NCBI GenBank assembly: GCA_963556145.1
Contig: OY744470.1
Span: 2,542,001 to 2,606,000, forward strand
Direction: 5' to 3'
From: Hygrocybe punicea
Taxonomy: Eukaryota > Basidiomycota > Agaricomycetes > Agaricales > Hygrophoraceae
Length of the DNA: 64,000 bases
Positions within the stretch are counted from its first letter, which is position 1; every line of letters begins with the position of its first letter. A model generated the notes under the pieces. The model was given only the letters and a program-made list of their open reading frames with translations. It searched no databases and had not been told where the DNA came from. Made by a program: the position numbers and the translations under genes. Below, one piece after another: positions 11,419 to 21,795 of this stretch.

Positions 11419-11473
11419 GGGTGGGCGGTCGGGCGGGGCCGGGGCCGGGGGCGGGCGGGTGGGCGGGGCGGGC
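11419..11473 (+). other. G-rich tract, G-quadruplex candidate
   Basis: About 55 bases of almost uninterrupted G runs (GGGTGGGCGG, GGGGCCGGGGCC, GGGCGGGCGGG) end precisely at the left edge of the repeat beginning at 11474. At least four closely spaced runs of three or more G satisfy the usual quadruplex pattern on this strand. Confidence 0.6.
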
Positions 11474-12415
11474 CATCAGGAAATTGAACATGAAATGAGA
11501 AAGTCTTATAAGACCTGATCTGATACATCACAAGTAACATCCAGTATCACTATGATGACAGCCAGGTCAACTCAGATAATTTATGGTTACCTAGATGAAA
11601 ATACATCACATCAAGCATATTGATGTCAATGTAGCATCAGTTGCCAACAATGTCTTGACCACTAATTCTGGTATTCATTGGTAACCAATGATATTAGAAT
11701 ATCTGTTATTGAGTAATAGGAGGGGAAAAAATTCTGCCTTTTAACCATTGTCTTTCTCATTCACTTATCTTATATAATGGTCTCATGTTAAATCTTCTTG
11801 GAATTTATCTGATGTTATCTCAAGGTCTTAGAATTAATTTTATCTAATCTTATCTCAAGGTCTTGGAAGTTTATCTTATCTCACTTATTGTCTTATTGTC
11901 CAATTTGAATGCTCAATATAAGTGTAAGGATGAAAAATTGAGACATGAACAAGATTTTGTATTTTGTTCAACCCACAGGTGTGCAGCCAAATAGTGCCAA
12001 CATATGTGTACATATTTATACAGACTCCAGGTACAAGAAAGATAGTTACTTGCCAATGGAATGCCAAATCTTAACAGTGTGACCATGCATAGATTTTAAT
12101 ATATCACCACATACAAAATGATTCCAGTCTTGCAATACCTCTGAGAAGAATTCACCATCTTAACATCAGAATTATATGACATGATCTTAGAATATCAATG
12201 TGATAGCTACAGGAATAGTGTGACAATATTGTTATCAGAATTACATGACTTGATCTTAAAATATCAATGTGATAGCTACAGGAATAGTATGACAATATTG
12301 TTATCAGAGTTCTAAATTGTGATAAGCTTATATATCACTATATCACATGATATCAGTCAGCTATCTGTTGATAAGATCTGTCTGGAAATCCCTGTGTCTC
12401 CACGTTTTCCTGATG
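11474..12415 (+). repeat. Dispersed ~0.9 kb repeat, copy A
   Basis: AT-rich non-coding block starting CATCAGGAAATTGAAC and ending TTTTCCTGATG, so it carries ~10-bp terminal inverted repeats. Its reverse complement is found at 29421-30280 over nearly the whole length. Copy A is longer because a ~69-bp segment (GATCTTAGAATATCAATG...) is duplicated in tandem at about 12181-12318 while copy B has it once. No target-site duplication is evident, and no open reading frame survives. Confidence 0.85.
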
Positions 12416-12602
12416 TGCCCGAGCGAGTGACAGGTGTGACATGGAGTCAACACTCCGTGTCCTGCTGTCATCGTCGTTGCGGCTCGTTTTCTTCAATCTC
12501 TTCCCTCTCTAGAATACACTTCTCTCGCTACCTGCCCTTTTCCCCTCAAAAAGCCACTATTAAGCCTATTAAGCCCTCTCCTCTTCCAAACTCTCCTAAA
12601 AA

Positions 12603-14103
12603 ATGCCGCGGATCGAATCTGACCCCAATCTCCAGATATGCCCTGACTTTGGCTCGGACGACTTCCTCGACATCCGCGATACCATTGCCGCAGCCACGCA
12701 TATCACCCCCGAACAAGCTACCCTCAACCTCGTGGCCTCCTGGTCAGCACAAAACAACACACAAAAGGCGGCTTGGGCAGCCCAAGTTGAGGCCGACCAG
12801 CTCCTCGAGGACATAGCTGCCCAGGCAGCTGCGGACGCAGAGACAGCCGCCCAGGCCCTACGAGACAAAGAAGCCGCAGACGAGCTCAAGGACGCAGAAA
12901 AGAAGAAACCAAAGATGCACACCTTCGACCTGACAAAATCAATCGGCACTAACATCTCCCAACGCCCCTCAGTCTACGCCCTCGAAAGGCTCTGCAAATT
13001 CGAATACGTCAAGCTCTGGTACTTCACACCAGAGGGCTGCAACGATGCCGCCACGACCCAACGCTCCGCCGCAGACGATACATTTGGTATCACCAAAACC
13101 GACTCCGACCTCATGGTCCTCAAACCAGTTGCCACCGTCCGTGCCTCTCGCAAGGCCATAAAAGACGAAGACCTCACCTGGGACCAGATGGAAATCGGCA
13201 GCACCCTCATGCTCTGCAACCAACGCCAGCTACACTGGCCCGAAGTCGCCACAGACGCCCTCTCAATATTCTGGTACAAACTCTACGCCCACGAACTCCG
13301 TTCCCAACCAGACGGTCAACGCATCCTCCTCTTGTACCAGGCCCGGGCCCGCCGGGAATGGCATGCCGCGCTTGAGCGGAAGGATGCCGGCTTCAACATC
13401 GGCCTCATCGACGAAGATCTTCTCGCCAAGATCACTCGCGAAGCCTTTTACTTGGACCACCAAGCAACCCTTCATGAGGTCAGTCTCCCTTTTCTTTTGC
13501 ACCTCGCACCGCACCGCTTCGCACCTGCACCACACCACACCACTCCCTGCACCATTCCGCACCTGCACCGCACCCTACCCATGCACCGCTTCCCTGCTTC
13601 ACGCTTCGCTTCACAACCGCTTCGCACCTTGCTGACCCCTCCCCTCCCAGACGAGATCATGGCCCCGCTCCCCACTCCCCAGAGGCAGCCGAAACAGCGC
13701 TGCCCACGGCAGGAACCGCCGCTCTCGCTCCAGGTCACCACCCAAGTTCCGCCAACGCTCCCCCCACTTCCGGTCCCCCCCTCTCAAGAAAAGCCTAACC
13801 TCCCAGCAGGTTTTTCAAGGGGGTGCACCCAACCTGGGGCCTTCGGTCTGCACCCTCTGCCTCGGCCGCTTCCATCACGACACAGCCCGCTGCAGGGCCA
13901 CTGTCCTGTGGGACCATTCTCAATCCCACTCCCACCGAAACGACCTGGGCCGCCTCGTCAACCCCTCTGGCTTGGTCCTCTGCTCCGACTGGCAACTTCC
14001 CTGCGGCTGCCACAGCACCTCCCACGCCGATCGCCACGAATGCTCCGGCTGCAGCAGCAAGTCTCATGGGGCCCAGAGCTGCCCTCGCGGCCAGAAAAAC
14101 TAA
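12603..14103 (+). CDS. Gag-like protein of the DIRS-like element
   Basis: Putative nucleocapsid protein. Exon 1 (12603-13478) encodes MPRIESDPNLQICPDFGSDD, an Ala/Gln-rich coiled segment, an alpha-helical domain ending IGLIDEDLLAKITREAFYLD, then HE at a GT donor. A CACCGC-rich intron (13479-13650) is followed by an Arg/Ser-rich basic linker (NRRSRSRSPPKFRQRSP) and two Cys/His clusters: CTLCLGRFHHDTARC and a CCHC knuckle CSGCSSKSHGAQSC, stop at 14101-14103. Phase is conserved over the splice (292 + 151 codons). The unspliced frame stays open as well, so the alternative reading across the intron should not be taken as the product. Confidence 0.75.
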
Positions 14104-16057
14104 ACCAAAAACCCCATACATCGCCAGCGCTTGGCTTCGCCTCCTCACAGAGGCAAACCTGCTACACAGATACCCCAGCCTCCCCAGCCTCATTCATTCC
14201 GGTTTCGACGCCGGTATCCCCCCCATCCTCAGCACCTTTGCCCCCGCCAACAGCCCCACCATCACTCTGCATTCCACCGAATTTGCAGCTATCATCGCCA
14301 AGGAATATACCCGAGAACGACACTTCGGCCCCTTCACCCGCGCTGAAGTCGAGGATCTCATTGGCCCTTTCCAGAGCTCCCCGCTCTCCCTCACCCCAAA
14401 GCCAGGCAACAAAGAGTCCTATCGGATGGTACAAAACCTCTCCTTCCCCTCGAAACCCTCCAGCAACAGATCTTCAATCAACTCAGCAATCGACTCCGAC
14501 CTATACCCATGCACCTGGGGCACATTCTCGACAATCTGCCTCCTCATCAGCCGCCTCCCTCCTGGCTCGCAGGGGGCAGTCCGGGATGTTGCAGAAGCAC
14601 ACCGGACCGTCCCAATCTTGCCCGCCCAATGGCCCGGCCTTGTTCTCCGCCTTCCCGGCCCAGACGCCTTCAACATCGACACCTGCAGCTGCTTTGGTCT
14701 CTCCTCCTCCTCAGGAAACCACAGCAAACTGGGCGACGCAGGCGCCGACCTCATGCGGGCACGCGGGATCGGCCCCCTCTCAAAATGGAGTGATGACCAC
14801 ATATTCTTCCGCATCTGCCTCGAACACATTGCCCAATACAATGCCCGCCGCTCGGGCTGGAATGCAGCTATCATGCAAAACGGGGGCCGAATACACTCCG
14901 GCGGCCGTTACTGGTACCACAGTGACACAATGCCCGATGACTCCCCCGAAGAGTTTGATGAGGATGCCTCTCTCCCCATCCAAGACCTCTTGGGTTCCTC
15001 CCCTCGTCCTACCTCCGACACGGCCTTCTCATATTGCATGGCGGACATCGATGCCCTCTCGCGGGAGCTGGGCATCCTTTGGGAGACATCCAAGGATATC
15101 CCCTTTTGCTCGCAGGTCCCTTTCATTGGCTTCACCTGGGACCTGGAGCTTCGGACGGTTGCCATTCCTCCCAAGAAGAAAGAGAAGTACCTGGCCGCAA
15201 TCGCTCAGTGGGAGACGGCACCCACCCACGTCCTCAACGACGTTCAAAAACTCTTCGGCAAGCTTCTCCATGCCAGCCTTGTCATTCCAGCGGGACGCGC
15301 TTACCTCTCCAGACTGGAGGCCATGCTGGGGATCTTCCACGATAATCCTTTCAAACCACGCACCCCCCCCCACGGCACTGCAGAAGATCTTCGCTGGTGG
15401 AGACACCTCCTATCCAAACCCGACGTCTCGCACCCAATCCCCACCCCCATTCCTGTTATCGACACCAGCTCGTTCTCTGACGCAAGCTCCGGTTTCGGCA
15501 TTGCAGTCACAATTGGGCCACTCTGGCGTGCCTGGCGCCTCCTCCCAGGATGGCAGCGTGACAACAGGGACATCGGCTGGGCAGAAGCAGTCGGGTTCGA
15601 ATTCTTGGTCCACTATGCTATCGCCCGCTATCCTCCAGGCTCTCACCTCAAGGTCTTTGGGGACAACAACGGAGTCGTCCAGGGCTGGTGGAGAGGCCGG
15701 AGCCGCAACTCCCAGATCAATGACGTCTTCAAAAGGATCCACACCCTCACGGCCCCCTCCTCCTACGTCATCCACACAAGATTCGTTCCCAGCGAACACA
15801 ACCCAGCCGACGGCCCATCTAGAGGCATATACCCCCCTCTCTCCCTCCTACTTCCCCCCATTGAAATACCTGCTGACCTCTCCCGCTTCGTCGTCAACTT
15901 CGACTCCCGTGTTCCAGGATCTGAGCCCTGCTCTCCTGTCCACCCTGCTCCAGCACTCCCAAAGACAAAACCGCGTCAGGATGCCACTGCCCCCCCCAAC
16001 TGCCACATCCCCTTCACTCTCGAACAGCAGGCGACGGACTGGAGCAACAGCGGGTAG
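13823..16057 (+). CDS. Reverse transcriptase-RNase H of the DIRS-like element
   Basis: Overlaps the 3' end of gag in another frame (about 280 bases), suggesting frameshift or internal initiation; 13823 is simply the first ATG in frame. RT signatures in order: EYTRERHFGPFTRAEVE, SPLSLTPKPGNKESYRMVQN, a palm block RDVAEAHRTVPI, and the catalytic WSDDHIFFRI box (W-S-D-D in place of the usual Y/F-x-D-D). Then come PFIGFTWDLELRTVAIPPKK, a thumb/connection (LFGKLLHASLVIPAGRAYL), and RNase H with DASSGFGIAV, WAEAVGFEFLVHYA, VFGDNNGVVQGWW and HNPADGPSRG. No internal stop interrupts these domains. RT copies the element RNA in the cytoplasmic particle. Confidence 0.85.
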   Translation: MHPTWGLRSAPSASAASITTQPAAGPLSCGTILNPTPTETTWAASSTPLAWSSAPTGNFPAAATAPPTPIATNAPAAAASLMGPRAALAARKTKPKTPYIASAWLRLLTEANLLHRYPSLPSLIHSGFDAGIPPILSTFAPANSPTITLHSTEFAAIIAKEYTRERHFGPFTRAEVEDLIGPFQSSPLSLTPKPGNKESYRMVQNLSFPSKPSSNRSSINSAIDSDLYPCTWGTFSTICLLISRLPPGSQGAVRDVAEAHRTVPILPAQWPGLVLRLPGPDAFNIDTCSCFGLSSSSGNHSKLGDAGADLMRARGIGPLSKWSDDHIFFRICLEHIAQYNARRSGWNAAIMQNGGRIHSGGRYWYHSDTMPDDSPEEFDEDASLPIQDLLGSSPRPTSDTAFSYCMADIDALSRELGILWETSKDIPFCSQVPFIGFTWDLELRTVAIPPKKKEKYLAAIAQWETAPTHVLNDVQKLFGKLLHASLVIPAGRAYLSRLEAMLGIFHDNPFKPRTPPHGTAEDLRWWRHLLSKPDVSHPIPTPIPVIDTSSFSDASSGFGIAVTIGPLWRAWRLLPGWQRDNRDIGWAEAVGFEFLVHYAIARYPPGSHLKVFGDNNGVVQGWWRGRSRNSQINDVFKRIHTLTAPSSYVIHTRFVPSEHNPADGPSRGIYPPLSLLLPPIEIPADLSRFVVNFDSRVPGSEPCSPVHPAPALPKTKPRQDATAPPNCHIPFTLEQQATDWSNSG

Positions 16058-16218
16058 GCCAGCAAAGGCCCCGGCATGGAACTCCCCCCTGCCTTCCCAA
16101 GGTCCCCGCCCCCGCTCCCTACCACCAGGGCCTAACACCCTCTCTGTCCCTCCTCCGCCCCCACTGCCTTGCTCAGGACCACCTCCGGATCTGGCGCCCC
16201 CTGCGGGCTTGCACCATC

Positions 16219-17259
16219 CTAGATGAACAAGGAATCCCAACAAACCTGGCGCCAGAGGATCTCACGCGCATCGCGGATGTACTTGAACACACCTGGGCGG
16301 AGAACACTCGAGAGACCTATGGTACCGGTCTCCTCCTCTTTCATGTCTTCTGCGACAAAAAGAACCTTCTGGAATCCCAATGGGCCCCGGCCAGCAGCGT
16401 CGTGCTGTCCGCCTTCACTGCCACCCTCATGGGCTCCTATGCTGCCAAGTCCATCGGCAACTACCTTTATGGGGTCCGAGCTTGGCATATCATCCATGGC
16501 ATCCCTTGGCACCCAAACAACCTCGAGACGCAAGGCATCCTGAAGGCCGCCAATGCCCTCCGCCCTGCCTCATCCAAAAGGAAACCCCGTCTCCCCTTCA
16601 CCGTCGACTACATCGTGGCACTCCGGTCCCAGCTTGACCTATCAGCCCCCCTCAACGCGGCCGTCTTCGGCTGCCTCACCACAACCTTCTACTCAGCAGC
16701 CCGCCTTGGCGAGTTCACGGTAAAAAACCTGAAGCCGGGGACCTTTCACAGCTCAACACACGTCACGCCAGCCCACGTCACCTCAGTCCGTGACCGCAAC
16801 AACCTGGAAATGACCTCCTTCCACCTCCCCCGCACAAAAACCTCCTCCTCTGGGGAAGATGTTTCCTGGGCAAGGCAACTTGGCAGCTCAGACCCCGAAG
16901 CGGCCCTGAACAACCACCTCCAGTTGAACCAGCCCCCCGCGGACGGCCCTCTCTTCGCTTACCGCCATGGCAAGGGCTTCCGAGCCCTCACCAAATCCAA
17001 AATGTTGGAGTGCCTAGCCAAGGCAGCACGTAGGTTGAACATAGACCCCCTCCAAGGCCACGGCATCCGCATAGGCTCGACTTTGGAATACTTCCTTCAA
17101 GGCATCCCCTTTGAGGTCATGAAGGTCAAGGGGCGCTGGGCCAGCGACTCATTCCTCCTATACCTAAGGAAGCACGCACAGATCATGGCCCCGTACATGC
17201 AAGCCGTCCCCGCCCTGCATGATAGCATCATCCGTCTCACCATGCCTCCAGTCCGCTAG
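16219..17259 (+). CDS. Tyrosine recombinase of the DIRS-like element
   Basis: Catalyses integration of the DNA copy, replacing a DDE integrase. The frame is open from at least 16219 (LDEQGIPTNLAPEDLTRIAD); the first ATG is 16402, which would remove the N-terminal core-binding helices (HTWAENTRETYGTGLLLFHV). A fused or frameshifted product with RT is therefore more likely than initiation at 16402. Catalytic residues: first Arg in SAARLGEFTV, Lys near PRTKTSSSGED, H-x-x-R as GHGIRIGS, GRWASDSF and the nucleophilic Tyr probably in MAPYMQ. Stop 17257-17259. All key residues appear present. Confidence 0.8.
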   Translation, partial: LDEQGIPTNLAPEDLTRIADVLEHTWAENTRETYGTGLLLFHVFCDKKNLLESQWAPASSVVLSAFTATLMGSYAAKSIGNYLYGVRAWHIIHGIPWHPNNLETQGILKAANALRPASSKRKPRLPFTVDYIVALRSQLDLSAPLNAAVFGCLTTTFYSAARLGEFTVKNLKPGTFHSSTHVTPAHVTSVRDRNNLEMTSFHLPRTKTSSSGEDVSWARQLGSSDPEAALNNHLQLNQPPADGPLFAYRHGKGFRALTKSKMLECLAKAARRLNIDPLQGHGIRIGSTLEYFLQGIPFEVMKVKGRWASDSFLLYLRKHAQIMAPYMQAVPALHDSIIRLTMPPVR

Positions 17260-17664
17260 AATGTTTCGTGAGTTCCTTTCTCAGCCGTCTCCTAGAAAAT
17301 GGGAACCGATGCTCGCTCGATGCGTCGTCGTCCTCCTACCTAGGCACTGGGATTCGCTGCTCACATTGGTTCCTTCCCACAGACAGAACCATCTTCTCGG
17401 GGCCGGGAAGCCCCCTGGATTTCACCCAACCCTCTCTTCATTCACTCTTCCCCTCTCCCAATTTCTTACAAGTAGCTACATGCCTTGCTCCTCCCTACCT
17501 CTCTTCAATCTAAGCTTCACCGTAACGGACTCTCAAAGACATCAATCCGGTGACCCATTTGTATACTAGGTGAATATAGTTCATTCCTGGGGTGAAGCCA
17601 GCAGAGTTTTTTTAAAAAAAATGCCAGAAACTCTTGTTCTTGTTTGTATGGGCCATAGTTAGTA

Positions 17665-18286
17665 CAGTCATTCAGGGCTCCTTGAGACAGTCAATTTTAG
17701 TTACACCTTGGAATTCACAATAAACACACTTCTTTCCTCATGTAAATACACAGTCTCATACTCAAATATGTCATATTACCTGTGAGAGCTTCAGAAGTCT
17801 TATCGGAAGCGAGGAACATTGGCGATGAAAGCGATCTTTGGAAAAAGTGCTTATCAGCCATAACTCTGTCCTTGCAACAGTGTCACATCAGCGTGACTTA
17901 ATTTGTGCATGCATCAGTCCTAATTGGGAAGTGCGATGTGACATGCCACTCACTGTGCCAGCCATTGAGCAGAGAATACACATTTCTTGGGTGCAGATGG
18001 TTTGTTTTTTTTGTACAAATGTGTGTGCATGAAGTGTGAGACAAAAACTACCACAAATTTCAGACATTGGTGTCATCATTTGGGGAGTTCTGGAACATTT
18101 CATTGAATTTTCATGCACAGTGCCAAGCCTGACAAGCATCCGGCGCTGCAATTTTGGGATCAAAAGGTAGGTGTGTAGTTTATCTATGTACTGTAAACAA
18201 CTCTGAGGGGGTATTCTACAAAATTGATGGCTTCCAGGCCTTTTGTCTCAAGGAACCAGGGTGTCTCAAGGAGCCATGAATGACTG
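17665..18286. mobile_element. Tc1/mariner-like non-autonomous element (MITE-like)
   Basis: 25-bp terminal inverted repeats starting CAGTCATTCA and containing GGCTCCTTGAGACA, with one mismatch, are at 17665-17689 and 18262-18286. TA dinucleotides flank both ends (17663-17664, 18287-18288), the expected mariner target duplication. The 570-base interior has no long frame. The transposase that moves it is not in the window. Confidence 0.8.
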
Positions 18287-18396
18287 TAGAGAGCTATGCA
18301 CAATCTATTCTAGCACTCTGCCAGAACTGGACCCTTAAATGCTCACTTCACAAATACTCATTGATAAAATCTAAATTTAATTCTAGAAGTCCTAAG

Positions 18397-20085
18397 TAGT
18401 GTTTTAAAGTCTGGTCTGGTCCGGTTTTTTGCCTTTTTTGGACATTAACCGGGACTGGACCGGTTGCCTAACACTCCAAAAACTGAAAAAACCGGACTGG
18501 ACTGATGGAAACCGGTTGCATTTGGTTTTTTCCGGTCTATTAACTGGTTAAAACCGGTTTCAACCTGAACTGGTTAACAACCAGTCCAGACTGGTTTTGC
18601 ACCAGGTCTGGACCAGTCTTCACTACTGAAAATTTAGAAATACTTAGAGTCATTGTAGTTAGTAATGTCCTATATACAGTAATAACCAATTTGTCCGGTC
18701 AGGAACAGGGGCGCTGATGGGCTCGGGCTTTCCCATCACTGTTGCCATCGCCCATCACTTACAGGCACATGCGCTCATCGTCATCAACGATGAGCATGAC
18801 TACTCTATCCCACCATCTTTTCGTGCGGATTTTTTTACATATCATAGATTGATTCTTATTATTATAATACTGTTTATAAATTAATCTACATATTACACAA
18901 AATAAACAGAGAGAAACAAAAAGATACATGGGGCGGCGGGTGGTAAAAGCACATGTGATCACATTTCATCCCCACTCTCCCACTCTCCCACCACCTCAAC
19001 AAGTACAGCAATGACAATGGCAAACACAACGGCAACGATTTGCACCAAGAATGCCTCCCTGGACACCCTCAACACCATGCAGGAGTGCGCCGTGGTTTTT
19101 CAACCATCGGCCTCGAACATTGAAACTAGCGGCTGCAGGCTTGGTGCGCAGTGACGACAACGACAAAGATAGCATGGAGAGTCGCCCACAACAAAAGCGT
19201 TGTCAACTGCATTAGGTATTGTTTTATGTTTTTATTCCGTTATTCTGTGTTACTAACTACATGACAACGTCTCCGACAACGGATGGACACGGACACGGAC
19301 CTCGCACTCGCCCTCACCCTCACCCTCGCCAACATCAACACAAAGCGACGAGATGCGCCAATGGTGGGCCAAGGCCAGGTGCAGGCTCGTGACCCCCCAT
19401 CCAACCTCACAAACAAGCACGGCCACGTCAATTGACATTGGCGTTGTGTTTGCAAGGTTACAGGGTGCGGCCCACAACCCTGAAGAAGGACGCAGAAAGG
19501 GCCAACAGGGATGGCCCCACTGGACAAGCACCGCCAGTCCCCCCAACGGCCAGCCCCATTGGACACCAACAGCCCAACCAATGATGGCCCCACATCCAAC
19601 AAGGATGGCAATGAGGATGGCCCCCCATCTACCTCGCGAGGGTGACAACCACGTCAATTGACACATGTCTGGCCCGCGCGAGGTATGTGGCGCCCCAAGT
19701 CATGGAAACCAGCAGGTTAAGGGCCATGGCCTCACATTGAACTGGTGAGACGCACCATTGGCACCAACAAGAATTGGGCAGGGCAGGGCAAAGTGCTGTG
19801 CCCTCTATTATACATAATTTGTCCCTTAGTTTTATTATCTACATAGGATTGCAACCCCCCAAAAAATATACAATTTCCCTATCTACGAGGTGAACCGGAA
19901 AGTCCGGTTGTAACCAGTTGTGGCCGGTTGCAACTCGGTTGCATAAGGGTGGGCCAAATTGGGCAACCGCAACCGGCAGCCTCCCACATCGGGTGCAACT
20001 GCAACCAGTGGTCCAGTCTTTTTCGGTTCAGTCCAGTTGGGTCCCGGTTTTTTTCCGGTCCTATGGACTGGACCTTGAAACACTA
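18397..20085. mobile_element. hAT-like non-autonomous element with iterated CCGGTT words
   Basis: The left end is TAGTGTTTTAAAGTCTGGTC; the reverse complement of the right end is TAGTGTTTCAAGGTCCAGTC. Both subterminal zones (18410-18625 and 19880-20075) are crowded with CCGGTT/AACCGG and GGTCCAG words in both orientations, the layout of transposase-binding subterminal repeats in hAT elements. No matching 8-bp target duplication is seen, so the two ends may have diverged or belong to two insertions. The interior carries no recognisable gene. Confidence 0.6.
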
Positions 20086-20895
20086 GATGTAGCGGAAGGT
20101 CGTGCACCCATCTCTGCTGCAGTGATAAGTCTTTTTTTCTTTACTTTTACTAATGAAGATCTGTCTAGCTACACACGATGACAACATGGCCGCAACCAAA
20201 CACCCTGCAACCGGGACCTCAAACTCAGGCTTTCAAGTCCAGGCACCACCATGACCAACCATCAGCTCCTTGGCTGCTACGGCTGCTGCATTCGCCCTAT
20301 GGTGCTGACCGGCCACAACCACAGCCATGGCCACCACCATGACAGCAGTGGCGACATTGGATAAAGAAAGAGTTGCCACCTGCATATTTGTATGCATTGT
20401 TCACACAGGCATTGTTCATCCATGAGGCCAGTGCGCCATTGGATTCGGATTATCTGGTCGCATGTATATTACAGGTGTTGTTTTGTTACTTGGGAGGAGT
20501 AGTGGCAGGGGTGGTGGTGGGGATGGAGCAGGAGCAGGAGCGGTGAACAACGGTGTTGGAACAGCATTTTTTCCTCTGGCAAGTTGTTTTCTATTCCCCT
20601 CTCCACCTTTGTTGAATTTTTTTTGCATGTCGCCTTCATGGATAGACTTGCCCAACTGGTCTGAAGGGTGAAACGGTGCACTAATGCGAATGAGCTCAGG
20701 TATACCATTGACCAGGCAGCAGGGATCGAGGTGTGGAGGTGGAGGCATGGCTCAATGGCCTGCTGGAGGAATGGAGGCTCAGCATGAATGTGCACGCAGT
20801 GGAGGATGCCAGTGAAGATGTGACATCGCCTTGGATGACAACACCGATGACAACAACTGCTATCATGATGACAACGACAATGATACTCGTGGCGC
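20086..20895. other. Intergenic, no gene recognised
   Basis: AC/TG-rich stretches (ACCACCATGACCA-like and GACAACGACAA-like runs) with no frame that can be supported. It separates the hAT-like element from the LTR element. Nothing else is seen. Confidence 0.5.
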
Positions 20896-21795
20896 TGTAG
20901 ATGCGGGTTCTTGGTGGCTTCGGAACTATATAAAGAAATAATATAAAGATCCTAACCTGTGGGTGTCAGCGTAGAAGTGACTGGATAAATCAGTGTCGGG
21001 AATAGAAGTAAAGAGAAGGGAATGTTAGTAAAAGTAAAGCCGCCGCGTAAAACTGGACTAATAACGACGAAGCCGGCGATGAACGGAGTGAAAACGGACA
21101 AATAATAAAGAACCCGATGATGCCGACGATGTCGGGTACGGCGGGTCGGGTCGGAAACGATGAACGAATATACGGAAACAACGATAAAGACGACGAAGTG
21201 AACTATAAAAAGCTAAGGATCTACGTGGACGAGCATTTGAAGGGATTAAAAGGTGATTCTGACTAAAGGGGAAACGGGGACTAATGGTATCTTTTTTTTT
21301 GTACGGTCGTCGGTGACCGTTTTTATAGTACATGAGTGTGTAGCTACTTTCGGACATGTCTACTTCGGCCGATAGAAACTACAAAGAAACACTGGAATGG
21401 GGAAGTGGAAAGGGGGGTTGCAAAGCAACGAAGACAGGAAATGGAGGGGAAAACGAATATGCAAGGAAAAGATCTAGAAAGTCCTACATATCTCCGAAAG
21501 GACGAGGGGATGCATAAATAAAGTAAATCCGAAGTCGGGGATTGAGTCCGAAGAGATCCATCTCCTGGAATTGGAACTCCGAGGCGTTTGAGGCTGCCGG
21601 ATTTAGCCCAAAAGCGGCCGTCACAAAGCGGCATGTGTCGGGTTACGTCGGTCACGTCGGGTCACGTCACGTCACGTCACGTCGGGTTACGTCGGGTTAC
21701 GTCGGGTTCGAATGTAAGTTGAATGGCGGCATCGGGTTGGTCCGGATTCGTGATATATCGATGATACGGACTCAGAGGGACGTTGACCCTCTACA
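20896..21795 (+). repeat. Left LTR
   Basis: 900 bp. It contains a TATA-like ACTATATAAAG near 20930, probably the LTR promoter. An 18-base hairpin (ACGGTC, loop GTCGGT, GACCGT) lies between a T run and TTTTTATAG at about 21292-21325. A TCACG/GTCGGGTTAC microsatellite occupies about 21645-21710. It differs from the right LTR by only a few substitutions and simple-repeat length changes, pointing to recent insertion. Confidence 0.85.

Larger units (their letters stand above)
12416..17600 (+). mobile_element. DIRS-like tyrosine-recombinase retroelement
   Basis: Three consecutive coding blocks in three frames: gag-like with zinc knuckle, reverse transcriptase plus RNase H, and a tyrosine recombinase with H-x-x-R and a late Tyr. 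This combination, with no DDE integrase or aspartic protease, defines the YR retroelements (DIRS order). I could not find the terminal inverted or split direct repeats expected of the order, so the outer limits are approximate and the copy may have lost its ends. Its GC content is markedly higher than that of the flanking repeats. Confidence 0.8.

Noticed and set aside
13479..13650. CACCGC repeats as a coding His/Pro-rich segment of gag
   Set aside because: GT...AG edges in phase, a pyrimidine-rich end, and restoration of the basic linker and zinc knuckles downstream make it an intron.
12603..16226. Single 1,207-codon open frame over the retroelement
   Set aside because: Only its first 292 codons and a later part are gag; the rest reads RT and RNase H out of frame. 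The conserved domains lie in other frames.
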